From positions 1-28,634 of the forward strand of contig JAIPMN010000890.1 in the NCBI GenBank assembly GCA_020650975.1: a stretch of DNA of 28,634 bases. Direction: 5' to 3'. A program made the position numbers and the translations under genes. A model generated the notes under the pieces. That model worked only from the letters and a program-made list of their open reading frames with translations. It was not told the DNA's origin and did no database searches. The stretch is from Apostichopus californicus. Lineage: Eukaryota > Echinodermata > Holothuroidea > Aspidochirotida > Stichopodidae. Of this stretch, positions 1-12,024 are shown piece by piece (position 1 is the first letter of the stretch; the number at the start of each line of letters is the position of its first letter).

Positions 1-1397
1 TATATATTTCCAAATTTCTGAACGAATATGTATACTGGTAGAAATAAATCCAAGTTTGAAGAATGCCCTTAGAGACAAAGAACTCCTGCCTTTCTCATGT
101 TACAAAACATATTGATGGAATAAAACTATCACAATGTAAAACAATCTTTCAGAGAAAACATATGATACAGGTATATATCATAAACAAATATTTTAAACAG
201 TCCATTGATATAATATACGCAAGGTATTCCCTGTATGAAGTATTACGTTATGTGTGTATTAAAGTATTGTGTAAAATATATTGAAGTTGGACCAAAAATA
301 AACACAAATAATAAGCAGCAAATTTGGTCAACAAGAGAAAAATAAAATTAGGCACATCATTTCACGCATGGAAGGTTAGTAATGTTATCTGTGACTGTTT
401 GTAATCAAAGTTAAGACAGCAAATTTTTATGTTGGTCTGAAAGTTTACTCTGGACATATCTGCCGTAAGTGGTTCAAAAACATTAGAAAAGCATGTACTG
501 TACCTCACCATGATAGTGTAAACTATCTGAAAACTACCATTTATGATAGATGGGTACTAGGCCATGTGGATGGATGTAGTTTTATTCTGTGCTTAAAATA
601 ATGTAATTAAGAACCAGTTTAAAGATTTCTTACTAACATAAATACCTCATATGGAATCATGTTTATTTGGAAGTTTGAATATATATGTAAAGTGTACCAA
701 AATACCTTAATAAATTTAAAAAACACTAAACCACACAAAATATGATACCATTCATAGCTAATGTAAAAAGTGATAATTTACGGGACATTTCCTAGATTCG
801 TACTGATTCTGTACTGTTTTTACTCTGAAGTTTTCTTTCTCAAATCTTCATTTTGCATACTCTACATTAAAGGGAGCTCTGTCCTAGGGGTTTGAGTGAA
901 TTCTGGTCACACTATAATTGTACCAGGGTCCAGGGGGGATAAATTTAGGCAGATGCTTCAAAAGACTTTGCAAATGAACAGACAAGACATACTCTAACAT
1001 TAAATTTGTGGGACACAAAACATTTGGTATGTAATTCTGGAATCAGGAACAGCCAAATGGTTGTGTCTTAATTACATTATGGGATAACTTCATGTGTGAG
1101 TCTTACAAAACTCGGTCAAATTGATTAAACGTTACAAACCAATGCTTAGTACAGCTTAAGTTGAGGCTTCACTGTTATCCAGAGAATTACAAGAAAAAAA
1201 AAAAAAAAAAAAAATCAAATTTAAACTGTTTCAATGGTATATATACTCTAAAGTTTGCTTGTGATAGGCCTGCCCTAGCCTCCTTTTTCAATATGCATTG
1301 TTCAGCTTGAATGGCACAGTATACTATTCAGCCTTAACAAATAGCTACTCTAATGAACTGCAGACGTATAACACAGGATCAAATTATTCCCCATTTC
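1..1397. other. Non-coding, probably tetraspanin intron 4
   Basis: AT-rich sequence without a credible exon on either strand. The only notable feature is a poly-A run at about 1194-1213. The open frame at 63-284 is low-complexity and has no recognisable domain. Confidence 0.5.
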
Positions 1398-1556
1398 TTA
1401 TTTATACATTATACCCAGTACATTATACCCAGTACATTATACCCAGTACATTATACCCATTATACCCAGTATTCCCATTTCTTAATTATACATTATACCC
1501 AGTACATTATACCCAGTATCCGGTATTCCCATTTCTTATTTATACATTATACTTCT
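1398..1556 (+). repeat. 14-bp minisatellite (unit CATTATACCCAGTA)
   Basis: Tandem copies of a 14-bp unit run from about 1405, in two blocks separated by a TTCCCATTTCTTA-type spacer that itself recurs three times (near 1390, 1471 and 1529). This gives a higher-order block structure. The open frames here only translate the repeat and are not genes. Confidence 0.85.
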
Positions 1557-2245
1557 TGTTAGCCTGAGGATGCTGAGTTTATTTCCTGGATCCTTACATC
1601 TCATCTACCAGTCTCCCTTGACTTACCAGTGAACAATGAACAGTGGTAGTCAATTGGGTGACCATAATGGATGAATACCATTACTATTTAAATCAGTCAG
1701 AATATTTTCCATGCTCCAGTGACATGAATCTGATAGATAGTTGTCACAATACAGCAGCTACTGGCTGAAGTTTAGAAATCATTATAATATGGAAACTGAT
1801 CTTTCTGACCTAGGTCTTCATAAACTACCAAAAGTTTAAAGTGGTAATGTTTATCCTTACAGCTTCAGCTCTGACAATATTAGGTCCAATTTGATTCCAT
1901 ACCAGCAAGGATCATTGTGACCTGTAGATACAGGAGGTGAGTAGGTGGATGGGTAGTTGTGTGGGTGGGTGAGTAATGATTTATTTGTAGGTAGGAGAGG
2001 TTATCAAATTGGTGGAGTACAGAACTCTGGTGCAAAAATATGTCTGGCAACCATCTTATCTCAGACAGGATATATGCACACAGGAGCAATAAAAACAACT
2101 GCAACACAAACTGACTGATTTTAAAAATCTGATGCATCACTTGCAGTTTTATTTGTAGGAATCATGTTTATTTTGTTAGAAAAGTAGCATTACTAGCCCA
2201 TTCCATAAACTTTGAAAAGCTTAGACAGTAGAAAAAGTAGAGACA
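1557..2245. other. Non-coding, probably tetraspanin intron 4
   Basis: No credible exon. A purine-skewed GTGG/GGTG tract lies at about 1937-1976. The minus-strand open frame at 1880-2140 runs across this tract and lacks any domain pattern. Confidence 0.5.
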
Positions 2246-3059
2246 CTGAATGTGTCTGTACATCATTTTGTTAGTTCAATGTGTCTGTATATTATTTTGT
2301 TAGTTCAATGTGTTTGTACATTATTTTGTTAGTTCAATGTGTCTGTACATTATTTTGTTAGTTCAATGTGTCTGTACATTATTTTGTTAGTTCAATGTGT
2401 CTGTACATTATTTTGTTAGTTCAATGTGTCTGTACACTATTTTGTTAGTTCAATGTGTTTGTACATTATTTTGTTAGTTCAATGTGTCTGTTCATCATTT
2501 TGTTAGTTCAATGTGTCTGTACATTATTTTGATAGTTCAATGTGTCTCTACATTATTTTGTTAGTTCAAGGTGTCTGTACATTATTTTGTTAGATCAATG
2601 TGTCTGTACATTATTTGTTAGTTCAATGTGTCTGTACATTATTTTGTTAGTTCAAGGTGTCTGTACATTATTTTGTTAGATCAATGTGTCTGTACATTAT
2701 TTGTTAGTTCAATGTGTCTGTACACTATTTTGTTAGTTCAATGTGTCTGTACATTATTTGTTAGTTCAATGTGTCTGTACAATATTTTGTTAGTTCAAGG
2801 TGTCTGTAAGTAGTTTTGTTAGTTCAATGTGTCTGCACATAGTTTTGTTAGTTCAATGTGTCTGTACATTATTTTGTTAGATCAATGTGTCTGTACATTA
2901 TTTTGTTAGTTCAAGTTATCTGTACAATATTTTGTTAGATCAAGGTGTCTGCAAGTAGTTTTGTTAGTTCAATGTGTCTGCACGTAGTTTTGTTAGTTCA
3001 ATGTGGCAGTACATAATTTTGTTAGTTCAAGATGTCTGTACGTAATTTTGTTACTTCAA
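2246..3059 (+). repeat. 29-bp minisatellite, about 28 units
   Basis: The unit is TTCAATGTGTCTGTACATTA followed by TTTTGTTAG (29 bp). It repeats head to tail over about 814 bp with point changes and occasional 1-bp loss in the T run (for example near 2610, 2700 and 2755). Units in the last quarter diverge further (TGCACATAG, AAGTAG variants), so the array decays toward its right end. A two-unit higher-order repeat is visible at 2585-2760. The open frame at 2628-2813 is simply repeat translation. Confidence 0.95.
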
Positions 3060-4156
3060 AGTAGTATCAATCCGTACACTAATTCAGGTAGGTCTGGATA
3101 TCAGCCATTGACAGTTTCCTGTCAATAATGGCCGAGCAATTGTAGGAAAAAAAGTACACATCACTTAAAACCTGGTGCAATAAAACCTACCAATGACCTC
3201 AACCCTTTGAGATCCGTGACAGGACTAGAAACATTGGATGAATAACCATCATTGCAGGAAAGATTCCCTCTAAAGTATCGTAAGATAATCTCAACAAACC
3301 AAATTAAATACTAATACACCACACCCATCATTATCATTCCAAGCATTGTGTCAACACACCACTGCTGTGGAAACTCTTCTTTGACTAGGCAACCCTTACT
3401 GTACTCACACTATGCCAAAACATACAGTGAATCAGTACAAATATACAGGTACCTTTCAATGAATTGCGGTACCACAAGGAAATAATTTTTCGTCGAAATT
3501 GTAAAACCTGTTGTACAAGTAATCACTTATTACACCCACTGTCACTCTAAGGAAAACAAACTTTGGGAACTGATCAATAGAATGTATTTGCTTGACATTA
3601 AAACAAACTATTTGATCTTCGGTGATGCCATCAACTGCAAAGGTTATACACTGTTCAAGCAGATATGACCCTCTAATGCAGTTCTGAACAGGCCAACTGA
3701 GATATGAAGTACTGTAAAGTTTAGGAGAGGCAAACTTAAGGAGGGGAAAGAAAAACTTTAAGTTACATTTGCTTTAATTTGTAAAAGTGTCAGGGCTCAG
3801 AGAAAGTTTACTTCTGGCAGAGTGGAGGATGGGGTCGGGGTGGGATCAATTCTATTGCCGTGAATTTAGGATGGAGGTGGGGTGGGATCAATTCTATTGC
3901 CGCAGGAAAAAATCTCTAGTTGGAACTAGATGGAAAAGGGATAAATTTGCACACAGAAATAATTAACCATTGTGCCCAGAAAAACTTTACGTTGGGTAAA
4001 GGGCATGTTCGAGGGATGGGGGAAGGGGGGATGGTGGGTGTGGCCTCTCCAACTGTTTTGGAACACAGTGAACAATTCAGTTATTCACTAAAACCAGAAA
4101 AATTAATGGGAAGATTAAGAGATATACCTTTCCCCAAACATATGTGGCATCCTTAC
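3060..4156. other. Non-coding, probably tetraspanin intron 4
   Basis: No exon found that continues the tetraspanin. A short imperfect direct repeat (GGTGGGATCAATTCTATTGC) occurs at about 3840 and 3880. An ATG-less minus-strand open frame at about 3456-3768 was examined and rejected as a tetraspanin exon. Confidence 0.5.
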
Positions 4157-4231
4157 CTGTGCACGATAGAAGTATATCGCACATCCACCTCCAATTTCCA
4201 GCAGCAGTATAAGCCCCATGACTATGCTAAA
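4157..4231 (-). CDS. Tetraspanin, coding exon 4: TM3 (gene continues past left edge)
   Basis: This 75-nt exon encodes residues 151-175 and is too short to show as an ordinary open frame. It has acceptor TCTTTACAG, donor GTAAGG and phase 0 at both ends, in frame with exon 3. FSIVMGLILLLEIGGG is a TM3 helix with Glu162, matching the conserved acidic or polar residue in tetraspanin TM3 (human TSPAN5 has FFLELTAG there). The large extracellular loop should start just after it. I looked on the minus strand of 1-4156 for a following exon with a CCG motif or a Tyr-Arg-Asp-Asp stretch and found none, so the remaining exons probably lie off the left edge. Confidence 0.86.
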
Positions 4232-4522
4232 CTGTAAAGAAAAGAAAGACACTTCAGTTAACATTCATTCTGTGCAAGGTGATAAAAAATAAACACTACT
4301 TAAAGGGCATTTTGGTACTCATTACATTTGAATAAGTCATATTCATAAGTTAGAGTGCTAAGGGTTTTGGGGAGACAGGTAAGTAAGGAGCAAGCGAGGA
4401 ATGAGCAAGGAGCGAAGTAAATAAGTCATATTCATAATGGCTTTACATAATCGGTCTACGATTCTTCAAATCCATACCTCTGTCACCATGCCAGATTACG
4501 TACTAAGAGTAACGGTACTTAC
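4232..4522 (-). other. Tetraspanin intron 3 (291 bp)
   Basis: A short phase-0 intron with GT...AG borders on the minus strand. It contains no repeat or open frame that I consider real. Confidence 0.8.
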
Positions 4523-4678
4523 ACACTTCAGCATGCAGATATTTTCTCTGAGGGCACCCAGACATCCGAGGGTTCCCAGCATGAACACTACACCTCCGAG
4601 GACAAACAGCCAAATAACAGGATCAGTGAGAAAGGAGACCTCATTGTTACTAAGTGACTGGAATTCATTAAAAACACC
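4523..4678 (-). CDS. Tetraspanin, coding exon 3: small extracellular loop, TM2, inner loop
   Basis: This 156-nt exon encodes residues 99-150 and has phase 0 at both ends, with acceptor TTCATCAG and donor GTAAGT. Residues 99-117 finish the small extracellular loop. DPVIWLF starts TM2 (about 118-141), with the conserved GCLGALREN signature at 136-144, the best single tetraspanin diagnostic in the window. Cys137, Cys146 and Cys150 lie at or near the inner membrane face and are candidate palmitoylation sites. The DPVxWLF plus LREN combination is closest to the TspanC8 group (TSPAN5/14/17/33), whose known members bind and traffic the ADAM10 protease. The eight-cysteine loop that defines that group is not in the window, so the ADAM10 role is inference. 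Confidence 0.92.
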
Positions 4679-4902
4679 CTGATGAAGACAAATAAAGCAT
4701 TTCAGTACATCATGTGTATGCAAAATATTATCATATTATCATAAGTATGTGTTCCATTTAGTCCAATTAAGAAATCCTTTTGAGTTTACTAATCATTTCC
4801 CCCGCCCCCCCCCCCTAAATTGTTGAAAAGTTGATTTTGACGGTTGAGATTGGTATGGTTTTGGTAGTGCTTATGATGCAATGCAAGGGAAGTGTTGCTT
4901 AC
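4679..4902 (-). other. Tetraspanin intron 2 (224 bp)
   Basis: A short phase-0 intron with GT...AG borders on the minus strand. It includes a cytosine run at about 4800-4814 on the plus strand, the only notable composition feature. Confidence 0.8.
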
Positions 4903-4953
4903 CCTATCATGAAATGCCCAGATACCTGCTGCAATAAAGAAAAGGCCGACAAT
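4903..4953 (-). CDS. Tetraspanin, coding exon 2: second half of TM1
   Basis: This 51-nt exon encodes residues 82-98 (IVGLFFIAAGIWAFHDR). It is bounded by a pyrimidine-rich acceptor (TTTACAG) and a donor (GTAAGC), with phase 0 at both ends. Joined to exon 1, the distance from the Phe-Trp pair to the Gly-Ile-Trp motif equals that in human TSPAN5 and TSPAN33 as I recall them, so no exon is missing between them despite the 13-kb intron. It completes TM1 and starts the small extracellular loop. The G-[IL]-W-A-[FW] pattern is typical of TSPAN5/14/17-type proteins. Confidence 0.87.
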
Positions 4954-4979
4954 CTGTAAAGGAATAGAGGAAAACAACA

Positions 4980-7900
4980 AACTTATTATTGTCCATATTT
5001 TTATATTTTTTATGTATGTACATTAAAACTCTCTGGGCAAAGTCAATATATATACTCTGCCACTTTTAATTGTAATATTCACCTTTAATCAACTGTACAA
5101 AACTCATGCAGTAAAATATCCATGACAGGTTCTCACACAGTATATACCATAAATAATAGATCATGCGATGTTATGGTTGACTTGCAAATTTTATTCACTT
5201 CACTTCACAACCAACCCTCTTTCTCTTAATTATCTAATCTCTAACTAATGAACATACAGGGATTGTAGCTGGAGATGCATAAATGTATGAATTAAAGCTA
5301 TAACACATTTGTATCAAGGTAGAAACGTGAACCTGATGAAAAGGAAACTGGCTTTTTTTAAGGTCATCAGTTTTGCTTCCAAATATGGTCACTGAAGCTC
5401 AGATTTCAACAATATGTAAGTGAATATACTCTACAGGGAAGAAAAATACAAACAATGTGCTATAGTTCTGGGAAAGAACGAATCTCTGACAATTCAAAGG
5501 TCACATCCAAACATGGTATAAACAAGAGAGGCCCTTACAAACTGTATTAATATCTAAACCTTAAAGTTGCATTTGGAATTGTGCCATGTCAGTCCAACCA
5601 ACCCACACAATATTTACATCACTTTGTGGATGATCCTCAGTCTAACTAAAAACTTTATGCAGTTATAGCCACTTGACTGTTTTTACTCAAAAGGTCAACA
5701 GGGGAGGTCAGTGTCAAAGGTTACCAGGTGTTGTAGACCCGGTACAGCGAGGTGCACCAATCCAGAGAAAAAGTTTTTAAAAAAAAACATTTTATTGTAA
5801 CATGATTTATTGTTCAGTTTTATGACTTTAAATCTGTATTGCCATCATTCCTTAATGCAAGTTGCCAGATTACATTTTTTAGGAAACTTGTCCATTTGTT
5901 TTTGTTTAACATTGCTGAATTATGGTTCCACCATATTTATTTCAGGTCATTTTAGCTAGAACAAATTAAAATGTACTGTAGCTTTAAACATACCAACCAT
6001 GGGGGGGACAAACAAGTGTTAACATATTAAGTCTGCTGCATGGGCGTATCCTGTTCTGAAGGCAAGCAGCGGGGTTCCACAGTGCCCTACATCTACAATT
6101 ACTGAGTCTGTGTTGTGTGTGTACTCTTAACTACCAGTGACAATGTGTGTGCAATGTGCATGTATGTTTAATGTTATTTGATGATCATAGAACATTCTTA
6201 ATCAGACTAGTATTTTCAAAGTAAGAGTCTTCAATACTAGCCCCAATGTTGATATTGCTGCTTTACGTCAGGCATTAAAGCAGTTGATTGCATTGGAAGG
6301 GACTGTATAATGAAGCCTCACATTGCTTGATATGCCAAAATCGGCACCATCAAACTTCATAGTTGCAACACACTTTCAACGTTTCTCAGTTTGCACCTTT
6401 GGAACAACTACCTCTATGATGTTTATGGCAATGAGGGAACTTTGTAATGTCCTAACTCCTATTACAGTAACCCACCATTTTTTTTTTCAATTTTCAATTT
6501 TCAACAGCAAAGATCCTATCAATCAATCAATCAATCAAATCAGTTTTAATAAATACATATAGACAGTGCTTATTTTCAGAACAAAGGTACAGTAAGTAGT
6601 AATATTTTTTTTTATAAGCCAAAAGAATAAGGGGTGGGGGAAGTCCTGTGGAACATCAAACCTTTAAGTACACCACTGATTTGTAGGGAGAGGAGCAGTG
6701 ATGGCTATTCGTCATTGCAATATTATAGTTCCCTTGGTAACCATTTTGATATAATGCATACACGTACTCTACTGTGTGTTGGAACCGAGCACCTCAAACC
6801 TGACACTCCACATGCCTTGTACGTACCTATATGGCTTTGACCAATACACCATACTGTGCAGAATAATCTTGTAAATAATTTTAAATTTAATGCACTTATC
6901 AAATATTGAGAAGAGTGATGACACTATCGCAAACTACAGAAGAAGGTTTGGGTAAAATGGGGAGGCTTTTTAGAAACGATGACTCACTAAAACCTGATTC
7001 ATTGATTGGTTGGTCGGTGACGGTAAACGTTTCAGTAAGTCAAGGTAAGATAAAGAGCTTCAAATTGACTGATTTCATCTATTTGATGGAAATTTACAGA
7101 AACTCAGTGATGGACTACGTTTATGAATTTTGAGCCAAAATTGTAGTACAGTACTTAGCATACAGAATGATAGATTTGGGAGGAAAAGTGGACAGGGCCG
7201 GTCTGTGGGAGAGCGATGCTAAAATTGGTACCAATTTTTGTAAGCTACAGTAGGTAAGATTGAAATGTCCACAACTAACTGGTTTGGAAATTTGTGAGCT
7301 ACATTATTTACCAGTCATCTCCAGTCTACTTATATGCACTTTCCTTATCTGCCTAGGACCTTAAACAGAATTAAAAAGATTTCCTCATGTACATATCTAG
7401 AACCTTAAAAAGTATTGAAATTATTAGAATGACATTAGACATCCCGAATTAACTAAAACTAAATAAAGGAAGCAAACCTGTGTTGACTATAAAATAATTC
7501 TGAAAGTTCAAAATAAACACATTCTTGTAAAACAGCCAGTAATAAGGATGAAAAAAAAAAAGAAAAAAAAAAGGCAGATATTTATGATCACATCCAGTTC
7601 AGAACATTAGTTTTAAACTTCAATGCTTACATTAAAATTTGCCGTCCTTACTCCTCATCACAGGCCACTTCTCTTACTTGTTTGCGGCTAATTAATTCAT
7701 GTTTATTCATGAAGAAACAAAGCCATTTAGTCATAAACAAAAGGTCAGACAACCTAGTGAGTAGTTCTCTACCTCCACATAGAGAACGATGTGTGAATAT
7801 TCGAATGCAATACAGCAGAACACGCTACACACATACATGTACATGTACACATAATATACTATACAGTGTTACTGTACATACAATCACACATGTACTGTAA

Positions 7901-8370
7901 GACCTACTCTGCATGTTTAAATGTGAGTAACGAGTAACGAATGACAGCTCCTTGTCAACATAGCTCTAACGAGTTACTGTTTCAATTCGCATCAGACCAT
8001 TTGAAGATGCTTAAAGGTATATTATACGGCACAGTGAGGATGCAAGGGCAAAATCTTCTGTGATAAATGATGAAAAAATGACGTTCTGAAAATATTTAAA
8101 CAGATCAGTTCTCCCGTACAGTAACATAGAGTAGTATGCATACATGTATACATGTACAAAGCAGGGGTGCAGTAATTCCTAGAGAAATTAAATCAATAAC
8201 AAACAGGTGAGAAAACAGAAAGTGAGATATAAAGGTTTCAAAGGTTGCTTAAGGGAGCTTAATAGATAAAAAAAACTGTTTTCCCTGCTATTAAGACCAT
8301 CAACGGGCGGGCCTATAAGTGCTTCAAAAGTCTACTGGCTAAAATCAAGTTCTCACTGGTATTTCCTGGA
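4980..8370. other. Intron 1 interior, nothing coding seen
   Basis: AT-rich intronic DNA. It contains simple tracts only: a T-rich run near 6477-6488, an (AATC)n microsatellite at about 6517-6538, an A-rich tract at 7551-7572, and ACATGTAC-type palindromic runs near 7835-7850 and 8138-8158. None of the short open frames here shows a domain, a splice-consistent structure or a good start context. Confidence 0.5.
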
Positions 8371-8496
8371 TTATGCACACAATCAGTTTATACTGTACAG
8401 GCTTATGGGATCAGCTCATAATATTTGAATATTTGAATTATGCACACAATCAGTTTATACTGTACAGACTTATGGGATCAGCTCATAATATTTGTA
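8371..8496 (+). repeat. Tandem duplication, period about 66 bp
   Basis: Two near-identical copies of a segment beginning ATTATGCACACAATCAG, from about 8371 and from about 8437, with one clear substitution (GGCTTATG versus GACTTATG). Confidence 0.85.
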
Positions 8497-8519
8497 CATT
8501 GATAATAAGTAGGGCTAAT

Positions 8520-8790
8520 GTTAGGTATGAAAATCATGCAGATTCTATGAGAGCAGCTAATCATAATCTTTGTTGATAATAAGCAGTAACACAGGACTTA
8601 TATGTTAGTTATAATCATGCAGATTCTATGAGAGCAGCTAATCATATTATTTGTTGATAATACGCAGTAATACAGGACTTATAATGTAAGGTACAGAAAT
8701 CATGCAGATTCTATGAGAGCAGCTAATCATAATCTTTGTTGATAATAAGCAGTAATACAGGGCTTATAATGTAAGGTATGAAAATCATAA
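8520..8790 (+). repeat. Three tandem copies, period 81-85 bp
   Basis: The motif CATGCAGATTCTATGAGAGC starts at 8535, 8616 and 8701, each time followed by a TTGTTGATAATA(A/C)GCAGTAA segment. A fourth degenerate start lies at about 8780. Together with the duplication just to the left, this marks a locally unstable stretch. Confidence 0.88.
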
Positions 8791-8799
8791 AGATTCTTT

Positions 8800-10343
8800 G
8801 ACTGACAATTGTTAACTGTCTTATCCTTTGTTTATGTTCACTGGCAGAAATATGAAAAGTGCCTTTCTCTAACATTTGCCAATTGAAGCCAAAATTAACT
8901 GGCAATTTGTCAGTAAATAGCTTGAATTTTGAGGCCTGTATCAATGATGTGCATACAGTACATGCCATTTTTAGAGTTACTGAAATTGTTATCGTTGCAA
9001 ACAATGTTTACATCATCTTAGAAATGAATGCAACCTGGGAATAATTTTTGCCTGGCATATCAAATGCTGGGGAAAATGGCCACCTGCATCTGTTCCTTTA
9101 TTGGAATTTACATGTTAATAAAGAGAGATACCTGAACAAGAACTGTTCTTCGTTACTTATTGTATTTCTCTTCGGACCTTCAAGTAAGAAGACATAATAC
9201 CTCCCCTCCCCTGAGAAATCCCTCCCCCCTTCTAAAAAGAAAAATGTGTATTGAATACACTTACAAACATAAAAAGAAGTTAGCAACAAAATTTCAAAGT
9301 GGTTTCCTAAGTTATTGTCAATTTGCTATTAATATACACTTTTTATTGATCGGCTGCATTGATTAAGTGCTACCTGACACAATATTAAAATGTTGTACAA
9401 TGCATAGTACTTTCAATGTACATGGCTATTATAAAAATACGAGCCTGTGAAGTAATTGCAAACACAGCAAATATTAAGTTAAGGAACACGATAACATAAA
9501 GTCTATGGATGGGATTTATTAAACCATTTTGGTTCTTTCAAGCTTGAGGCATTTGGTATTTCAATTTAAAGACCAACCTTTATGTTATAAAATATCATTT
9601 GCAAGCAATTTGATGAAATTTTGTTGAGGGAAATTCCAATATATATGCATGAACGAAGGTTTATGTACACATGCATGTATATTTCTGTTGTTAACAGTTT
9701 ATAGTAGAAATAAAAAGTTAGGGTTTTTCCTTCTTTTTTGGTGGGGGGGGGGGGGATGGGAGGGTTTGGTGTAAGAATTTGAAGGATTTTGTATAAACTA
9801 AACAAAAAAGGATAATATTGAAAATATGTGTCCTGCGGACTACACATTTGTTTGACCCTATAGTATCTCAAGAAGTTTAAATTATCATTGTCATTTTGGT
9901 ACAAGATTTTGAAAACCAAACCCAATGGAACCAGATGCTGAAGTACATGACACAGTGGGAACAAGACACCACATTCAGCAACAAATACATGGAAATGTAT
10001 GATCAGTCAATAACCTATGGCAGGAAGAAAGCTATCAGTTTATGAAACTTTTTTAGTTTAAAAGGTCACTGGGTATCAAACTTCATAAAAGATATATAAG
10101 CAAAAAAAAAAATTTACTGTAAAGCAAAACCTGAACTGACCAGCTGCAGTTTGAATAATGCTACTAATGTTACTTCACAGTTCCGACCACAAATCCTTGA
10201 ACTGTGAAATTCTGTTTAAGGATCTGAGCTTAACGGAAAAACACAATTCAGCTTTTAAGTATGATGATGACAAACATGTATGGAAAGTGCGGAGTACAAC
10301 ATGGTACAAATAGTGTTGATATGTATCAATAGTGATTGATATG
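8800..10343. other. Intron 1 interior, nothing coding seen
   Basis: AT-rich sequence with one guanine run at about 9740-9754. The 132-codon minus-strand open frame at 9566-9964 spans this G run and has no domain-like pattern. Confidence 0.5.
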
Positions 10344-10368
10344 TATATGTATCAATAGTGATTGATAT
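10344..10368. repeat. Direct repeat left of SINE (copy 1)
   Basis: Identical over 25 bp to 10666-10690. A further copy starts at about 10319, in tandem with a 26-bp period, so the target may already have been a tandem repeat. Confidence 0.85.
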
Positions 10369-10665
10369 ACATGTGGCCGAGTGGATAAAGGCAGTGGCAT
10401 TTGAAGCAATGAGGCTTAGCAATCGGGAGGTTCAGGGTTTGATTCCCGGCCGGGTCATAGTAAGGTGGGATTTTCATCCAAGAGCAATCTACGGTTTTCC
10501 CATCTGAAATGACTTTCTAAATTGAAAAGGTTCCAAATTTGAGTTAAATGTTGAATTGAAAGCCACCCGAAGTGTAAGTTGTAATCCAAAAGCCCTTGCA
10601 GGTTTCTCCCACATTGGTGGTCACCTCAGCATCGTAAAAATAACTGCTGATAATTATAATATTAC
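10369..10665 (+). mobile_element. tRNA-derived SINE with long flanking direct repeat
   Basis: The left part is tRNA-like. An A-box-like TGGCCGAGTGG lies at about 10374-10384 and a B-box-like GGGTTTGATTCC at 10435-10446. The spacing and the GGCCGAGTGG motif suit a tRNA-Ser/Leu type head with a long variable arm. A tRNA-unrelated body of about 200 bp follows, ending in an AT-rich tail (TAATTATAATATTAC). The element is bracketed by an identical 25-bp direct repeat at 10344-10368 and 10666-10690. It is read as a Pol III-transcribed retroposon fragment inserted in intron 1, antisense to the tetraspanin gene. It is not an intact tRNA gene, because the acceptor ends do not pair well. Confidence 0.8.
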
Positions 10666-10690
10666 TATATGTATCAATAGTGATTGATAT
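10666..10690. repeat. Direct repeat right of SINE (copy 2)
   Basis: Identical over 25 bp to 10344-10368. It is either a target-site duplication or the third unit of a pre-existing tandem repeat. Confidence 0.85.
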
Positions 10691-12016
10691 TGCCCATGGT
10701 AGAGTACCGTAGGTTGAATATCTTTTCTATAGGCAGCATTAACATGAAACCTGACATGAGGCCTTACTCACAAATTAACAAGATTAAACTATGCGTGTAT
10801 TAGGTGTGATAGATACTTAACACAATTACTTTAATGTTCAGTTAAATGTTAAATTAATGTTCTATTTGAGTATTTAGTAAGGTGATGCCCATTAGACTTC
10901 TCAAGTCCACGTCAGGGGCTACTGTTTTTCTACTTGCTTTGGAATCCGTCCCCAGTATTTACTGCACTCTACATCAATCTGTGTCCTGTGACATATTAAT
11001 CAAAATAGAATTTCAACACAACTGATACAAAATATGAAACTTTAAAAGTGTTGTTTGGTTATTATCCATATATCTTATTCAATTGCCAATTTATAACAGT
11101 AGTTCTACTTTGCCTTTATTAATCTTCTTTATGGTTCAAGGAAGCAGTTAAATTTGGTAAACTTGTTGACTAGGAACTTAGCCTTGGCATGCAATGACAA
11201 AAGCCACACAACACTGCATAAAGTGTACGGTCGACTACTTCAAGACTACAATGATCAATGTTTGAAGGACTGACAAACAGTTTGAAACAAAGATTAAACT
11301 TCCAAAGTATTGTTTCAGTTTACTGAATATTGAATTTGTTTGAAAACTAGACAAAACTGAAAAAAGTCTTTTCTAGAGCATTTTTGCTTTCGTTAATGAT
11401 AATAATTAAAGCAGGGTATGAAATCTAACCTCCCGAGAATGGCCAGTGGATATTAAGAAAGAATTTATCACTCTCTGAATAATAAGTACAATATATTCTA
11501 CATGACTTAGGAAGTAAGGTTTAAAAAAACAATGTCACACACACACACCAGACTTCAACAATGACTACTGTACAGTACCTGTAGGTGTTTATCATGATCT
11601 GTTGTTTTCAAGGCATTTTCACAGCTATCTAGTTTCTTTTTTATGAAGTGACTCATAACGCTTGTAAAACGCTTGATCATCACTTCTACTGTATGATTCA
11701 GTGACAAATAAGTACAACAGCTTGCAATTGTTGAGAACTGCAGTGTGTTCTACCTCTATATGTGCTTATTGTACCTTGCATCATTGTACTTACTAAACAG
11801 TATAAAGCACACTATGCAGAACTTGAGCTAACACAATTACTTACACAAAAACACATTTAAAGAACTGTTTTGTAGATGGAATAGTCTATAAAATTGAGGG
11901 ATAAATTTGTGCAATTCATTGTGATTCTGAACTGTAGTGTATTGTATTGTAACTGCAGTGCTCCAAAATATAGATAGGGAATTCCCCAAGAAAACATGGT
12001 ACATAACATGTATTAC
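10691..12016. other. Intron 1 interior, nothing coding seen
   Basis: AT-rich intronic DNA with a short (CA)n at about 11537-11547. No exon or element ends recognised. Confidence 0.5.
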
Positions 12017-12024
12017 TGTAGACA

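Noticed and set aside
1735..1765. Minus-strand SSCC-coding stretch in 1-4156, tested as the CCG motif of the tetraspanin loop
   Set aside because: A stop lies just upstream in frame, no glycine follows, and no acceptor gives phase 0.
3456..3768. ATG-less minus-strand open frame of about 105 codons, considered as the next tetraspanin exon
   Set aside because: It has no CCG motif, no loop cysteine pattern and no convincing splice borders in the required phase; length is compatible with chance given the many frames scanned.
9566..9964. 132-codon minus-strand open frame
   Set aside because: Low-complexity, crosses a G run, intronic, no conserved pattern.
10369..10460. Intact tRNA gene
   Set aside because: A and B boxes are present but the acceptor arm does not pair and a SINE body follows.
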